From Eutreptiella sp. 'Long Island Sound 2002' (lineage: Eukaryota > Euglenozoa > Euglenophyceae > Eutreptiales > Eutreptiaceae), in NCBI GenBank assembly GCA_964036045.1, contig OZ038383.1:95103568-95167567 (forward strand): 64,000 nucleotides of DNA. The letters run 5' to 3'. Shown in pieces: positions 31,471 through 41,803 of this stretch. The position numbers were made by a program, and so were the translations under genes. Each line of letters starts with the position of its first letter. The first letter of the stretch is position 1. Under the pieces are notes generated by a model. That model searched no databases, had not been told where the DNA came from, and saw only the letters and a list, made by a program, of their open reading frames with translations.

Positions 31471-32344
31471 ACTGCTGGGCCTCACGGTTTTCTGCTGCCG
31501 GGGACATCCTTAGATGGGTGATCTAGGCGTGTATGGACGGCCCTGATGACGTTGTATGGCTGTAGGCGTTAGATGGGGATGCGGGCCTAAAATGCCCAAA
31601 TCATCCATCTTCCACAAAGTTGTACATTCGGAGTGCACAACTAGTCCAAAAAATCTCAATGTAAACTGGCCAGGGATGGGAAACTAATGATGGTGACGAA
31701 CGGTTGGGGGAAATGTTGGTGGGGCTACCCTACTGCCTCTGGGTTGGTTTAAATAGAGGACACGGTTAACAAAATTCAGTGGGGGGCATTTATTCAAAGT
31801 GTGTGTATTCGCCTTGGGGACTGTGCACACGCAGGTTGTCGGCTAACCAATGCTTTCAAGAAGAGGAACCGTTGTCACCTTGACAGTGCGTGTTGTTGGA
31901 GTGCGGCGGATTGCCATTGATTTTGCTGATATTTAGTCTACCCATCCAGCGGATGTAAAGCATGTGGCACCTGCCAAAAGGCTTTTCCAAAGAACCACTA
32001 AAGCGAGGTAGTCCGATATCAGCACCCCCATGTTGTTCGTGAACGACCCCAAGTACCAAGTTCCAATAATTAATGGCCTCATGAACTATTTTTGAACACC
32101 ATGTTCGGTCGTGTCCTTTTGTGGACACTTATTGAATTGTTGGTGCGCAATATGCGTAGCCTATACGCCTTGTGGAGACAAAAGACACCATTGACCAATC
32201 GTCGGGTGCAAGTGGCCAAGGCTCACTACCGCAAAATTGGTGAGGCATGACGCAAGGACAGAAGAAAAAGGCACCGCATGTACGCTTGAGAAACAGATTA
32301 GAATGTGGTGCTGAGTGAACGTGGTGCCCCTCGTGCAAAATGCG
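31471..32344. other. Nothing recognised
   Basis: AT-moderate sequence without convincing coding frames, tandem repeats or inverted repeats. Confidence 0.3.
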
Positions 32345-32500
32345 TTGGGCTAGAAAACCCCCCGCAGAAGGGGGGCAAAAGGGGGGTTCCGGCGCACAAA
32401 GGGTGTGCACCAAGGGTGCAGAAAGGGGGGTCTAGCGCAGAAAGGAGGGTACACAAAGGGTGCACGAAGGGTGCGGAAATGGTGCAAAAGGGTGCTAGAA
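32345..32500. repeat. GGGTGC-rich irregular minisatellite
   Basis: Irregular repetition of AAAGGGTGC, AAGGGTGCAG and AAAGGGGGGT words. Frames across it read K-G-C-T or R-x-P-x low complexity on both strands. Confidence 0.6.
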
Positions 32501-32979
32501 CCCCCCTTCCAGCAAGGGGGGGGGGGGGGATCTGGGAAAATGGACCATTTCGGGCAAGATTGAAAATCACCCACCAAAAGGGGCGTGAACATGTGTTGAG
32601 TGACCCCAAAACTTTTTCACGGACACAAGGTGGTGGGGCTAGGGTAAACATGCAAAAAGGGTGCTGGACGGGGGGGTTCTTGCGTACGCCTTCTTGCGGC
32701 GCACCCCAACTATTGCCCCTAAATGATCCATGTGGGAGTTTTAGCGACAAGTGTTGGACAGTTGGTTTCCCGATATAAAAGTATCAGCCACAACAGGGCA
32801 AGAGGCAACGTTGCTCACATTGTGGGCTATGTACGGTGTGGCAGTGCCCTACATGTGGCGTTGGATTGCATTTGAAGTGCTGGCACACATACCATGCACA
32901 ATGACATTTTCTATTCGTGGTTTGTTGAATTGTGCAATGTGCTATGCATTTCATGGGTTGCTGGCTGCAAAAAAGGCTG
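32501..32979. other. Nothing recognised
   Basis: One G run (32515-32529) and overlapping frames without motifs. Confidence 0.3.
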
Positions 32980-33240
32980 CATGAAACATATTGGCTGCAC
33001 GATGCAGGCCTTGAGCTCCATCATACAACCCAATGGCTGCATCATGCAACCATTTACCTGCATGTTGGCTGCAAAGGTTCCTTGCATTTCTCACTTGTTT
33101 GGGTCCATACTGGCAACACTATGCAGTTAAGTTGGCTGCAAGATGCATCCGGTATGGCTGCATCATGCAACAAGTTGGCTGCATAGTGCAACCAAGTTTT
33201 GGGGTGCAAATTTTCCACCGTGGCTGCATGTTGGATGTAT
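32980..33240. repeat. Irregular GGCTGCATNATGCAACC repeat
   Basis: GGCTGCATCATGCAACCA, GGCTGCATCATGCAACAAG, GGCTGCATAGTGCAACCAAG and further variants recur about ten times. TGCATNATGCA inside the unit is close to palindromic, so each unit can pair with itself. Confidence 0.6.
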
Positions 33241-33408
33241 GCGGGAATTCAAAGTGCTTTTTTTGGGCTTGGTTGCAGCCAACCCAGCCCCCGGATAAAG
33301 CAATATTTCCGCTGCCCAAAACCTCGTGCAAGAGATCGTGGATGCATGCCGCCAGCTGGTTGGGCAAGGGTTTTTCCATGACCCTCGAGGCACGAATACC
33401 CAAGTTTG

Positions 33409-33448
33409 CCCCATTGATGATTTGTGGACCCCATTGATGATTTGTGGA
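33409..33448. repeat. 20-bp perfect tandem duplication
   Basis: CCCCATTGATGATTTGTGGA occurs twice in direct succession without difference. Confidence 0.9.
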
Positions 33449-34827
33449 CCCTTCCGCATTTTGATGTCGGCACCATGTTTTGCCGCATGACAGTGGCACC
33501 ACGCTCCCTTGCCTCCAAGCAGCCCCACTCCCTCACCAACTTCATTGGACCCACCTACGATCACAACCTCCACCTCTCCACCTTCCGTATTAGCCTCCCG
33601 AGCCAAGATGTGTAAGATTTGTTGCATGGTTTGCAGGCGCAATTGCCGGATAAGCGGGGCCAGAGGCAAAGTTACACTCTAGTACAGGTAGATGGTCCCT
33701 TGAACATCCATAGCGGAAAGGGAAAAAATCCCAATTTTACAACACCGGGATGATTGAAAAGGAGGACATGCATGGGCAATCCATTGTGGGCACCCTCACC
33801 ACCAACCCGGAAAGGATGTGGTTGGACAACTTGAGTGGACAAGCCACCCCAGTGGCCTGCACAAGAGGCAAGTTTGTGGCCCTTCCTGCATTGACCCCAC
33901 AGCCACGTGCAAGTACGGGCCCAACTTTTGGCGACCCTGGACATGGAACTGTTCAACTAAGCCCTGGGTTGTTCGGACAATGGCCTTGGAGGAAGGAACA
34001 TTGGGTTGCCTTTGTTCAGATGTTATTCACACTGGTGGTGGTGGTGAGCAAGATTAAACTATCTACAATTGGCATTTTCACTAGCGTTGAGGCCAACGTT
34101 GTATTAGAGGATAATGGGAGTTGTTGGGCCGGCATTCTGACAGATTCCTCGTGCTAGGCCTGCTGCAAGGAAGTGCGGTGTCAAGGGGTGCGCCGTGGTG
34201 CCTCCCCGTCCGGAGCGCCTTTGTGTTGTGCCAGACCCATGCGACATCCCCATGTGAGGCCCCTGCGAGCTTTGAGCACTCCACTCCCCCAACCATCCCC
34301 TTTTCGGAGTCACTTAAGGTCCGATTGTAGTCTCAGCTTAGGGATCGCAGGCCTTGGTTTGGGTGGAGCCAAGGGCCGGTGTGCCGTCAATTTGCTGTTG
34401 TGACTTGGAATTAAAGTGGGTGACCTAGCCTACCCCATGGTCCACCAGACACACCCCATATTTGTGGCCTACGACGTTGCAGGCTACTGTAGCGCTTCCA
34501 ATGGCAGCATCTTGTGGTGATGTGCTGCTTCTTTGTCGTAGCCTATGCATTGGCCTAGGAGGCCCCCCGGCCCACCCACGGGACAATCCCCGATCCCCAC
34601 TTTCATCGTTGGGACATGGTCCCACCCGGTCAGGTCGTGATGGAAGCTGCTGTGGCAACGCAATACGGCTGGGCACAGTTCTACAACACCAAACTCTAGT
34701 ACAAGTGTGGGAAGGTGTGTACCAGATTGAACCAAGGCTACCACAACACAATGAAAAGTTGACGTGCTAAAAGGCTTTAGGTACGATAGGTAGGAAAGGG
34801 CTACAAAAGGGTTACAAAAAGGTTGGA
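33449..34827. other. Nothing recognised
   Basis: Frames of 60-135 codons on both strands overlap one another; none has a recognisable domain, splice context or repeat. Confidence 0.3.
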
Positions 34828-35184
34828 ATGACTAACAAAGGGTGTACGAAAGGGGGCTATTGTAGGGCTTTGTTATGTACATTGCTACGAAAGGGGGGCT
34901 TGCGTAGTGCTTTTGGTATGGCTTTCCCAAAGGGTTTTGTAGGGGATTTCGCGTGGTACGCGGGCCTTTCGTGGACCCTTTTGTATCTCCTGCGGGGCAA
35001 GTTCTCGCATTGGCCGCGGCTGGTCATGGCTTGTCGTGTGCACCGCTCCATGGGTTGTTCTCCACAGGTTACTTCTTATCACGCCATGGATGCCGAAGTG
35101 AGGCAGTTCGCGAAGGACTATAGGTGGAGGAAACTGACTCACATTGCGGACCTAGAAGGCCAGCAGAAGAAGGGGCAACAATAG
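34828..35184 (+). CDS. Open reading frame of 118 codons, hypothetical
   Basis: The C-terminal third (MDAEVRQFAKDYRWRKLTHI, ADLEGQQKKGQQ) has the look of a charged helical protein. The first half overlaps an AAAGGG-rich irregular repeat. No family is recognised, and no intron signal is evident. Confidence 0.2.
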   Translation: MTNKGCTKGGYCRALLCTLLRKGGLRSAFGMAFPKGFVGDFAWYAGLSWTLLYLLRGKFSHWPRLVMACRVHRSMGCSPQVTSYHAMDAEVRQFAKDYRWRKLTHIADLEGQQKKGQQ

Positions 35185-35269
35185 CGTGTCAAATGGGGTT
35201 CGCAACTTCTTCAAGCCATTCTACAAGATCCCGAGGTCAATTTGCTAGCCATGTGACTAGCAATTTCTT

Positions 35270-36340
35270 TTCTTAATGCCTCACAATGCCTTCATTGCCA
35301 TTGTATGTGGAGTGCATATCATGTTATATGTGCATGTTGTGAATTTTGTATGCGAACAGTCCGTTGGGCCATGCCTGTTTGTTACCTCATGCACTTGTGT
35401 TCCCCTCATGCCATGTAGGCAATAACTTCGAGGTACCCTACATTGCAACGAACCTTAATGCGTGGCTGCCAAGCTTTTGTTAGTGGCATGGGTGGTAAAA
35501 ACTCAACGAAAGTACGCCCTAAATTAGATTGACAAGTCTTATGATCATCTAGCTACTCTTTGCAAAGCCCAAAATTTGGAAATGGGGGATTCAAAGGTGT
35601 CATTTGGGGTTGTGGCATGCTTTGCATCACCATTTTACTCTTGATCCACTTCAAATGCTGACACATTGGGTGTGGGTGCACAAGCAAGATCGGTTGAAAT
35701 ACCTACTTTTGACGCTTTTGATGGTCATTTTCTCCTTCTTGGCGTTGCACAACGCAGCGACTTGAAAATGCCAAATTCAAAGGTATACTTTCGGGTGTGC
35801 GCACATGTGGTATTTATGGTTTAATTTCATATGCTTGACATGATTGGAATTGTGCCACAACATTGTGGTTACTGATGAGTTTGGTGTTTGGTTTTGGTGA
35901 TCTGTTTGGTTGTCGGTGTAACAATTCCTGTGCCTCATTATTTTTCATTTTCCTTAGAGGCTTCTGTCATTGTGGCTCTTACTCTTTGGTGTTTTTACTT
36001 TGGCTCGGCTCTCCAGAGTCCAAGGATTTTACAATGGTTCATTCAAATTGTGACATGGACGTCCCGCTGCATTTGTGGTGGGGACAATTTGTCAGCGGTG
36101 TAACAATCCATTTCTTTTCCGAATGCCTCAATTTGCCTTTGTTGCCAATCTAGGCGGATTCTGTATCATGTGATGTGTGCATGTTGTGATTTTTGTATGT
36201 GCGCGGTCCATTTGCCCATGGCTCTTTGTTGCCGGGTGCACTTTTATCCCCCGCATGCCCTCTCCGCAATAACTTCAAGGTGGCTTGCATTGCAAAGAAC
36301 CTCAACCTCCGGCTGCCAAGACTTTGCCAATGGCATGCAT
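35270..36340 (+). repeat. Dispersed repeat family, first and second copies
   Basis: A partial copy (35270-35470) and a longer copy (35540-36340) share AATGCCTCA-TTTGC, TGTGCATGTTGTGATTTTTG, GCAATAACTTC and GGCTGCCAAG-CTTT. The longer copy also matches 37540-38260: TGGAATTGTGCCACAA, GACTTGAAAATGCCAAATT, GTGCCTCATTATTTTTC-type words. A short piece also occurs at 45297-45400. The family has no recognisable coding domain. Confidence 0.6.
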
Positions 36341-36359
36341 TGTATGTATGTATCGCATG

Positions 36360-36662
36360 TATGTATGGTTTCCCACACGCCTTGTGTGGCCCCTCTAGTT
36401 CCGGTGATGTACTCCCACACGCTTGGTGTGGCCCCTCAAGTTGGGGATATGCACTACGACACACCTTGTGTGACCACTCGAGTTGGGGTGATGGACTCCC
36501 AGTGTGGCCCCTCGAGTTGGGGAAATGGACTCCCACACGGCTTGTGTGCACCCTCGAGTTCGGGTGATGGACTCCCACACGCCTTGTATGGCCCCTCAAG
36601 TTGGGAGGATGGACTCCCACATGCCTTGTGTGGTCTCTCTAGTTGGGGTGATGGAGTGCCAT
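36360..36662. repeat. 42-bp hairpin minisatellite, second array (left part)
   Basis: Units of about 42 bp, ACTCCCACACGCCTTGTGTG then GCCCCTCGAGTTGGGGTGATG. They correspond base for base to the 24-26.5 kb unit, but with stem CCACAC-GCCTT-GTGTGG instead of CCACGC-TTTG-GCGTGG. The array is interrupted by the 36663-37415 element and resumes at 37416. Confidence 0.75.
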
Positions 36663-37415
36663 GTACCCTTCGTGAACCGGCCGTTTGAATCCGAGATTCA
36701 CGGTACCGTCAATTTCACCAATTTTTGCTTTGTTTTGCCCGTAACTTGGCGCCATCGTTTGCGTTTCTTGTGCCATCTTCGCCAAAACGTTGTCCTTAGA
36801 AATGTCTTGAATCTTGATGTTTAACCTTGTTGGTAGCTTGATAATGTTGGGCTCAATCACCGTGAACGCAACGTGAATTTACCAAATTCACGCATGCGTG
36901 AATTTGCGTGAATTTCACGTGAATTCGGGTGATTTTTTGGTGAAATTTGGAAATTTCGGAAATTGGTACGAAATTCGTACCAATTTTGTACGAATTTCGT
37001 ACGAATCTGGAGATTCTGGTGAAATTCGCAGAAAGCGCGCGCGACATTCGCACGAATTTCGTACGAATCTGCCAAATTCGCACGAATTTCGTACGAATTT
37101 CCTACAAATTCGTACGAAATTCGTACGAAATTCGTACGAATTTATCGAATTCAGGCCCAAAGGGCCCGGGACATAATTTCCGGATTTTTGTTGGGCGCCG
37201 TTTGAGCCTGATGGGTCCGTTTGGGATGGGACCTTCATTGAATCATGGGGACTGAAAATGAGCTTGACTTTTGCCCCCTCCAATGCGTCATATTGAAGCT
37301 AAAATGTAGTGTTTCCTAAAAAAAAAGAAACCAAAAATGGGTCAAATCCGCGTGAAATTCACGACCGTGAATCTCGGATTCAAACGGCCACTTAACCCCC
37401 GTTCACGAAGGGTAC
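36663..37415. mobile_element. 753-bp MITE-like inverted-repeat element inserted in a minisatellite
   Basis: Ends are GTACCCTTCGTGAAC and its reverse complement GTTCACGAAGGGTAC. Just inside, GGCCGTTTGAATCCGAGATT at 36679 and its exact reverse complement near 37370-37389 form a second, longer inverted pair. The interior has dense GAATTTCGTACGAA and TTCGTACGAATT words on both strands (36960-37145), themselves palindromic. No transposase is encoded. The flanks are both 42-bp minisatellite sequence, so the insertion is later than the array. A GTAC target duplication is possible but palindromic and hence ambiguous. Confidence 0.65.
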
Positions 37416-37530
37416 ACACCCGCCTTGTGCGGTCCCTCGGGCTCGGCTAATGGTTTCCCACACGCCTTGTGTGGCCCCTCTAGTTCGGGTGATGTACTCT
37501 GACACGCTTGGTGTGGCCCCTCGAAGAAAA
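37416..37530. repeat. 42-bp hairpin minisatellite, second array (right part)
   Basis: Two to three further units (CACACGCCTTGTGTGGCCCC) continue the array beyond the inserted element. Confidence 0.7.
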
Positions 37531-37539
37531 GCACACGGT

Positions 37540-38260
37540 AGAGTATAGTGATGCTTCCGATGATGATCTACCCAAGCTCTGCAGAGCCCAAAAGCTTGGA
37601 AATAGGAAAATGCCCTTCGGGATGGTGGCATGTTTCACATCACCTTGTGACTCTTGATATTCGTCAAATGGTAACACATTTGTGGACCACTTGAAAGTGC
37701 TATTTTTGATGCTCTTCATGGTGTTTTTCGCCATATCGGCTCTGCAGAGCGCAGCTACTTGACAATGCCAAATTGAAGCGCACACTTTGGGGCGTCGGCA
37801 TATGTGGATTACTTTGATACTCTAGACATGACTGGAATTGTGCCACAAAATTGCTGTTCCTAATTAGTGATTAGGTTGCTTGGTTGTGGATGTAACCATT
37901 TCTGTGAGTCATGATGTGCCATTTCCCTTACAGGCTTCGGTCTTTGATGTTGAATGGTTTGAGGATATTATTTTGTTCATTTTATTGTTGCTCTTACTCT
38001 TTTGTGTGTATACTTCGGCTAGGCCTTGCAGAGCCCAACAATTTTGCACAAGTGGAATCAAATTGTGACATTGACGTTTCACGGCATTCGGGGTGGGGCG
38101 AATGTGTTACCCGTGTGACGATCAATTTCTTGTCCTAGTTCATCTAATAGTATTTTATTTTCAAAACAATCAGATTATCCTTTGTTGCCAATGCAGTGTA
38201 TATTATGTGATGAGTCCATGTTGCGAGTTCTGTATGTGCACAGTCCATGCCAGATCCCGT
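37540..38260 (+). repeat. Dispersed repeat family, third copy
   Basis: Direct repeat of 35540-36210 by eye, with shared landmarks such as GGAATTGTGCCACAAAATTG, TTGACAATGCCAAATTGAAG and GTATGTGCACAGTCCATG. Indels are frequent, so the duplication is old. Confidence 0.6.
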
Positions 38261-39084
38261 CGCCGACACCCACTCCCACCAACGGTCCCGCCCCATACTC
38301 GCCCATGAGTTGGAGGAGGCAACGTGCAACTCCGATGACCTGCATGCATCAATTCCGGAATGGCCATGCAAACAACAACCCCCCCCCCCCCCCCGCACGG
38401 TAGTGCACATCGATATCCCATCTCCGGATCGCACTCAAGTGTACTGCCGCAGGGGTGGAGTACAAGGCTTTGGGTAGGGTTGAACGGGGCGCTGCCAGGG
38501 ATTTTAGCCCTTAGGCTCATTCCAAGGGAGAAGATGGTGGAAAGTCTTCTAGGAATCATGGGGGGGCATGGGCGGGGTAAGCCCAGCGAGGGTGTATGCA
38601 AGGTGTACCGTCTAGACAACCTTGTCACCCTCCCCTTGGCATGTGACCTGCTGGCCCCTCAGGAATTGGACGTTGCAAAAAGGGAGGACTATTTCACCCT
38701 CCCCTTCCACTGACACATCTCTCTATCCAACTGGTTGGATAATTTTGCCAGCACCCCCGGCCCTTGAGGGGTTGCCCCCGGGCACCCCCTTCCTGACTTC
38801 ACCACCCCCACGCATTACACCACCACATCCCAAGCCTGGTATACCGGTTTGGTGCTCACCCACCGCTTCATCACTACAAACTCCCCCTGCCTCCGCACAA
38901 GCCCCTTGCCCGACCCCCTATGCCACCAACGCCCCCCCCCCCCCTGAGGGGAATAGGGTCCCCCAACCCCGGCCCACCTCACCCCACCCCTTACCAACAG
39001 TTTCGCGGACAGCGTGGGGTACACAATTGTGAAAGGTTTGTTGTCGGAGGGGGACTGTGGCCCAGCATGGGCCAAATCAGAAAA
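38261..39084. other. Nothing firmly recognised; possible internal end of an LTR retrotransposon
   Basis: C-rich with runs at 38379-38394 and 38933-38944. One frame ends just before the purine tract at 39093 (…KKFRGGE stop), like the C-termini of Ty3-type polyproteins. Reverse-transcriptase, RNase H or integrase motifs were not found. Confidence 0.3.
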
Positions 39085-39180
39085 AAATTTCGAGGGGGGG
39101 AGTGACAACCCGAAGTTAACATGCGGTTAGGTTTGGCGAGAGACATAGCAACTCTCGCCTAAATTAGACCTCAGATAATA
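39085..39180 (+). mobile_element. Purine tract plus possible LTR start
   Basis: CGAGGGGGGGAG at 39091-39102 is a polypurine tract, and TGACAACCCGAAGTTAACAT begins immediately after it. In many Ty3-type elements the 3' LTR starts with TG right after such a tract. A perfect GGCGAGAG/CTCTCGCC hairpin lies at about 39136-39160. The far end of the LTR and a primer-binding site could not be found, so the call is weak. Confidence 0.3.
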
Positions 39181-40281
39181 TTGTTAACATCTAAGGTTGA
39201 CACCAAGGCTCAAACTTGCACATCCCCTCACCTTTTCCACCGTTTGGATGGGCAACGCGGAAGAAAGAAGTATTCACTGGAAAGGTGTTTCGCACATATA
39301 GACCGATGGACATATCTTCAGAGCAGACTCGGGGCTCTGTTTAGCCGCGACCCACTCCTTGGCCCATGTCTTCCAAGGCTCTGCGGTTATGAGCACCTCA
39401 ATCGATGAACGAAGAGCATCCTATACATCACTTTGGAATGTCACTTGAGCATACATTGGATAGTAGGGGCACTGAGGAAGGGGATATGTTTGGTTGGGGG
39501 AAGTCGCTCTTTGGGGTAGGCCACAACTTCACTCTAGGAAGTAAACAGAAAAACCATGCTTTGGAAGGGAGGCTGCCCAGAAAACTACTAGGTCTACAAG
39601 TATTCGGTCTACTAACCAGAAGGCCGGCACCATGGTGTACCTGCCTGGTGGTCAGGACTTGGCTACTTGGACCCTATCACTGTTGATTGGAAAAATGGAG
39701 GGATTTGGAGGTATGTTAAATTGATTCCTTTTAGGTGGCCTTTCCGAATAATCGATGTACTCTATGTAAAGTGTTTTCTTTGAGAGTTCAACTCTCCACT
39801 TCACCAAAACACCTCAAGGGTGGTCTGCATAATCAAATTGAAACAATGGCAAAAACATTCAAACTTCAGGTACAAAGAGGGGGGGCGTTTTCCAATTCGT
39901 TTCCCATTGTGTGAAGACAGACATGGACGGCAAATGAAAGATAAGCACAGAAGGCACCATGCTCCATTGCCTAACCCACCATTCACTGTCCAGGTTCGAG
40001 ACATGATCTGAAAATTGAGAACGTCTACACGTTCATGTTTGGAAATCCGAGCCCGTAAATATTGCTCCATTTGACGGAAAAATGTTACGTCCGATTAAAA
40101 AAACTGTGTGTGTTGTCCACATGCAATAATGATGTGACTTCATTTAGCTTTTCATTTTGAAGGCCGATGATAGTGTTGGTTGCAATCTGCATGGCTGTTG
40201 GTTGTATGAATGACCCCAAAGGCGCCCCCAATGGAAATTTTGTGTTGTCTCCACAATAGCACACTCATTTTGTTCCCACGA
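39181..40281. other. Nothing recognised; AT-richer sequence
   Basis: No gene supported. From about 39.7 kb base composition becomes visibly AT-richer than the flanks, continuing to about 42.1 kb. Confidence 0.3.
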
Positions 40282-40800
40282 TTATATCCCTCTTGTTGGC
40301 AATGAGTGTATGATCTCGTTGAACCAACAGCAGATTTTGTTGAAGTGTGTTTGCTTCAGTTTGTAGTATGTTTGTGATTCTTGCAATATGATTGTTCGGA
40401 ATCTCTGCTCCAATGATGTGATTTCATCATTTTTTATTTGGTGCGTCCTTTGCAGTTGTTGGTTCATCAAGTGGAGGAGCTCAGCTTTGATGTTTAGGGA
40501 GGTCGGGGCGGTGGGGTTGGTGGGGGTGATGGGGTAAGAGGACCGGATCCACTCAGGATTCGCCCTAGAGGGGGAGTCTACCGGGGACGCCATCATTTTT
40601 GCATCCCGTGGTACATCCATTGGGTAATGAGAAGGAGATGATATGATATTTGGCGGGGAACAGGAGACGGGTGGGACACAGGTTAGTCTTGGAGCAAGGT
40701 CACGTAAACCATGGATTGGAGAAGAGGAGGGTAGCAACGTCTCATATGTGTCTACCGACTGGATGTCTTGTGTCTCGTTTCTCGCGCGTTTCGCACTCAT
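40282..40800 (-). CDS. Hypothetical protein, 172 codons, Ser/Pro-rich with C-terminal helix
   Basis: The preferred start is the ATG at 40800 (MSAKRARNETQDIQSVDTYE), because sequence upstream of it in the same frame is a Ser/Thr/Asn low-complexity stretch. A Pro/Ser-rich middle is followed by a helical, coiled-coil-like end (LLHLMNQQLQRTHQIKNDEI, SLEQRFRTIILQESQTYYKL). Codon use is AT-richer than in neighbouring frames. A basic N-terminus and C-terminal helix could suit a DNA-associated protein, but no family is recognised. Confidence 0.4.
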   Translation of the reverse strand: MSAKRARNETQDIQSVDTYETLLPSSSPIHGLRDLAPRLTCVPPVSCSPPNIISSPSHYPMDVPRDAKMMASPVDSPSRANPEWIRSSYPITPTNPTAPTSLNIKAELLHLMNQQLQRTHQIKNDEITSLEQRFRTIILQESQTYYKLKQTHFNKICCWFNEIIHSLPTRGI

Positions 40801-41067
40801 GGTGCAAATGCTGGAGCTGTTACCACTGTAGGTGTTTGTGTTAGTGCTGGAACTAGTGCTATTGCTGGCGTGACATCTATTGGGTGGGCATACAGAAATT
40901 GAACGAATGGCACAATGAAAATTGAATGGACAATGATTTAGAGGAAGCATTTGACTAACCAACCACAAAAATAGGGACACAAGTCCTTCCAATTTCGTAA
41001 TAGGAGCCTAGAGGTACCTCGCAACCGATTTCTTTCGGGAATTCCTTGTTGACAATGTGCTTTACTG

Positions 41068-41568
41068 TCATCTTACCAACAGAATCAATTGGTGAACTGG
41101 CATCTGAAGTAATTGACCCCACAGAACAGCCATCGTCAGCATCAAGAGGGTGTCGTCTTGGGATCTAGAGAGCTTGCAAAGAGGAACTGGTTGTGCGATG
41201 GCTTGAATAGGTTCCATGACTTCGTTTGTTGTCTGGCTGGGATGATTCACATGGCAAAGGGAGGGAACAAGAGACAAGTTGCCACAAAGTCTTATGAAGT
41301 CATGAGACTCACCATTCGGTGAAGCGCAGATAGATTTGAAGACTCTATAACTTTTGTACACCGGTCTATTCTTGGCCAGATATCGTTCCACGGGTTTGGA
41401 GACAGTGGGTAGTGGCATGTGCAAGATTTAGGAGAGTTGCTGGTATTTTAACACCTTCATCACGTGCAGTTCAACGCGGCATTGAGTCTTCAGTTCGTGT
41501 CTGGTGTATTTTTCTTCATTGATGAACCGGTTTAATTTGAATTTGATATTGGTTCGGCTCGGGTTAAT
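41068..41568 (-). pseudogene. Unidentified coding fragment with one internal stop
   Basis: On the minus strand one frame gives RTNIKFKLNRFINEEKYTRH, LKTQCRVELHVMKVLKY, then a TAA, then MPLPTVSKPVERYLAKNRPV and SICASPNGESHDFIRLCGN in the same frame. The pieces read like one protein broken by a single nonsense codon. No family recognised. It lies in the AT-richer block with the ORFs on either side and shares their strand. Confidence 0.3.
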
Positions 41569-41803
41569 CTACCGCGTCGATGAGGTTCACAGCAGCTTGT
41601 GAACATACGGAACTTGGTGTTTTGATCAGTGGAGTCAATCTTGACATATCAGCCATAGAGGAATGGTAGGCGGTCTGCACAGCTAGGTTGTATACTTCGG
41701 CTAACATTTCCTCTGCATGTGAATCATAATCCGAACGCACTGCATCCAATTTCCATGCAAGTGTTGAATCCGTGGCGCGAACGCCTGATAGCTCGCTCAA
41801 CAC
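41564..41803 (-). CDS. Short hypothetical frame, 79 codons
   Basis: Encodes MLSELSGVRATDSTLAWKLD and YDSHAEEMLAEVYNLAVQTA, a helical, non-repetitive peptide. It ends at 41564, overlapping the start of the fragment downstream in another frame, so a frameshift could join them. No function assigned. Confidence 0.25.
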   Translation of the reverse strand: MLSELSGVRATDSTLAWKLDAVRSDYDSHAEEMLAEVYNLAVQTAYHSSMADMSRLTPLIKTPSSVCSQAAVNLIDAVD

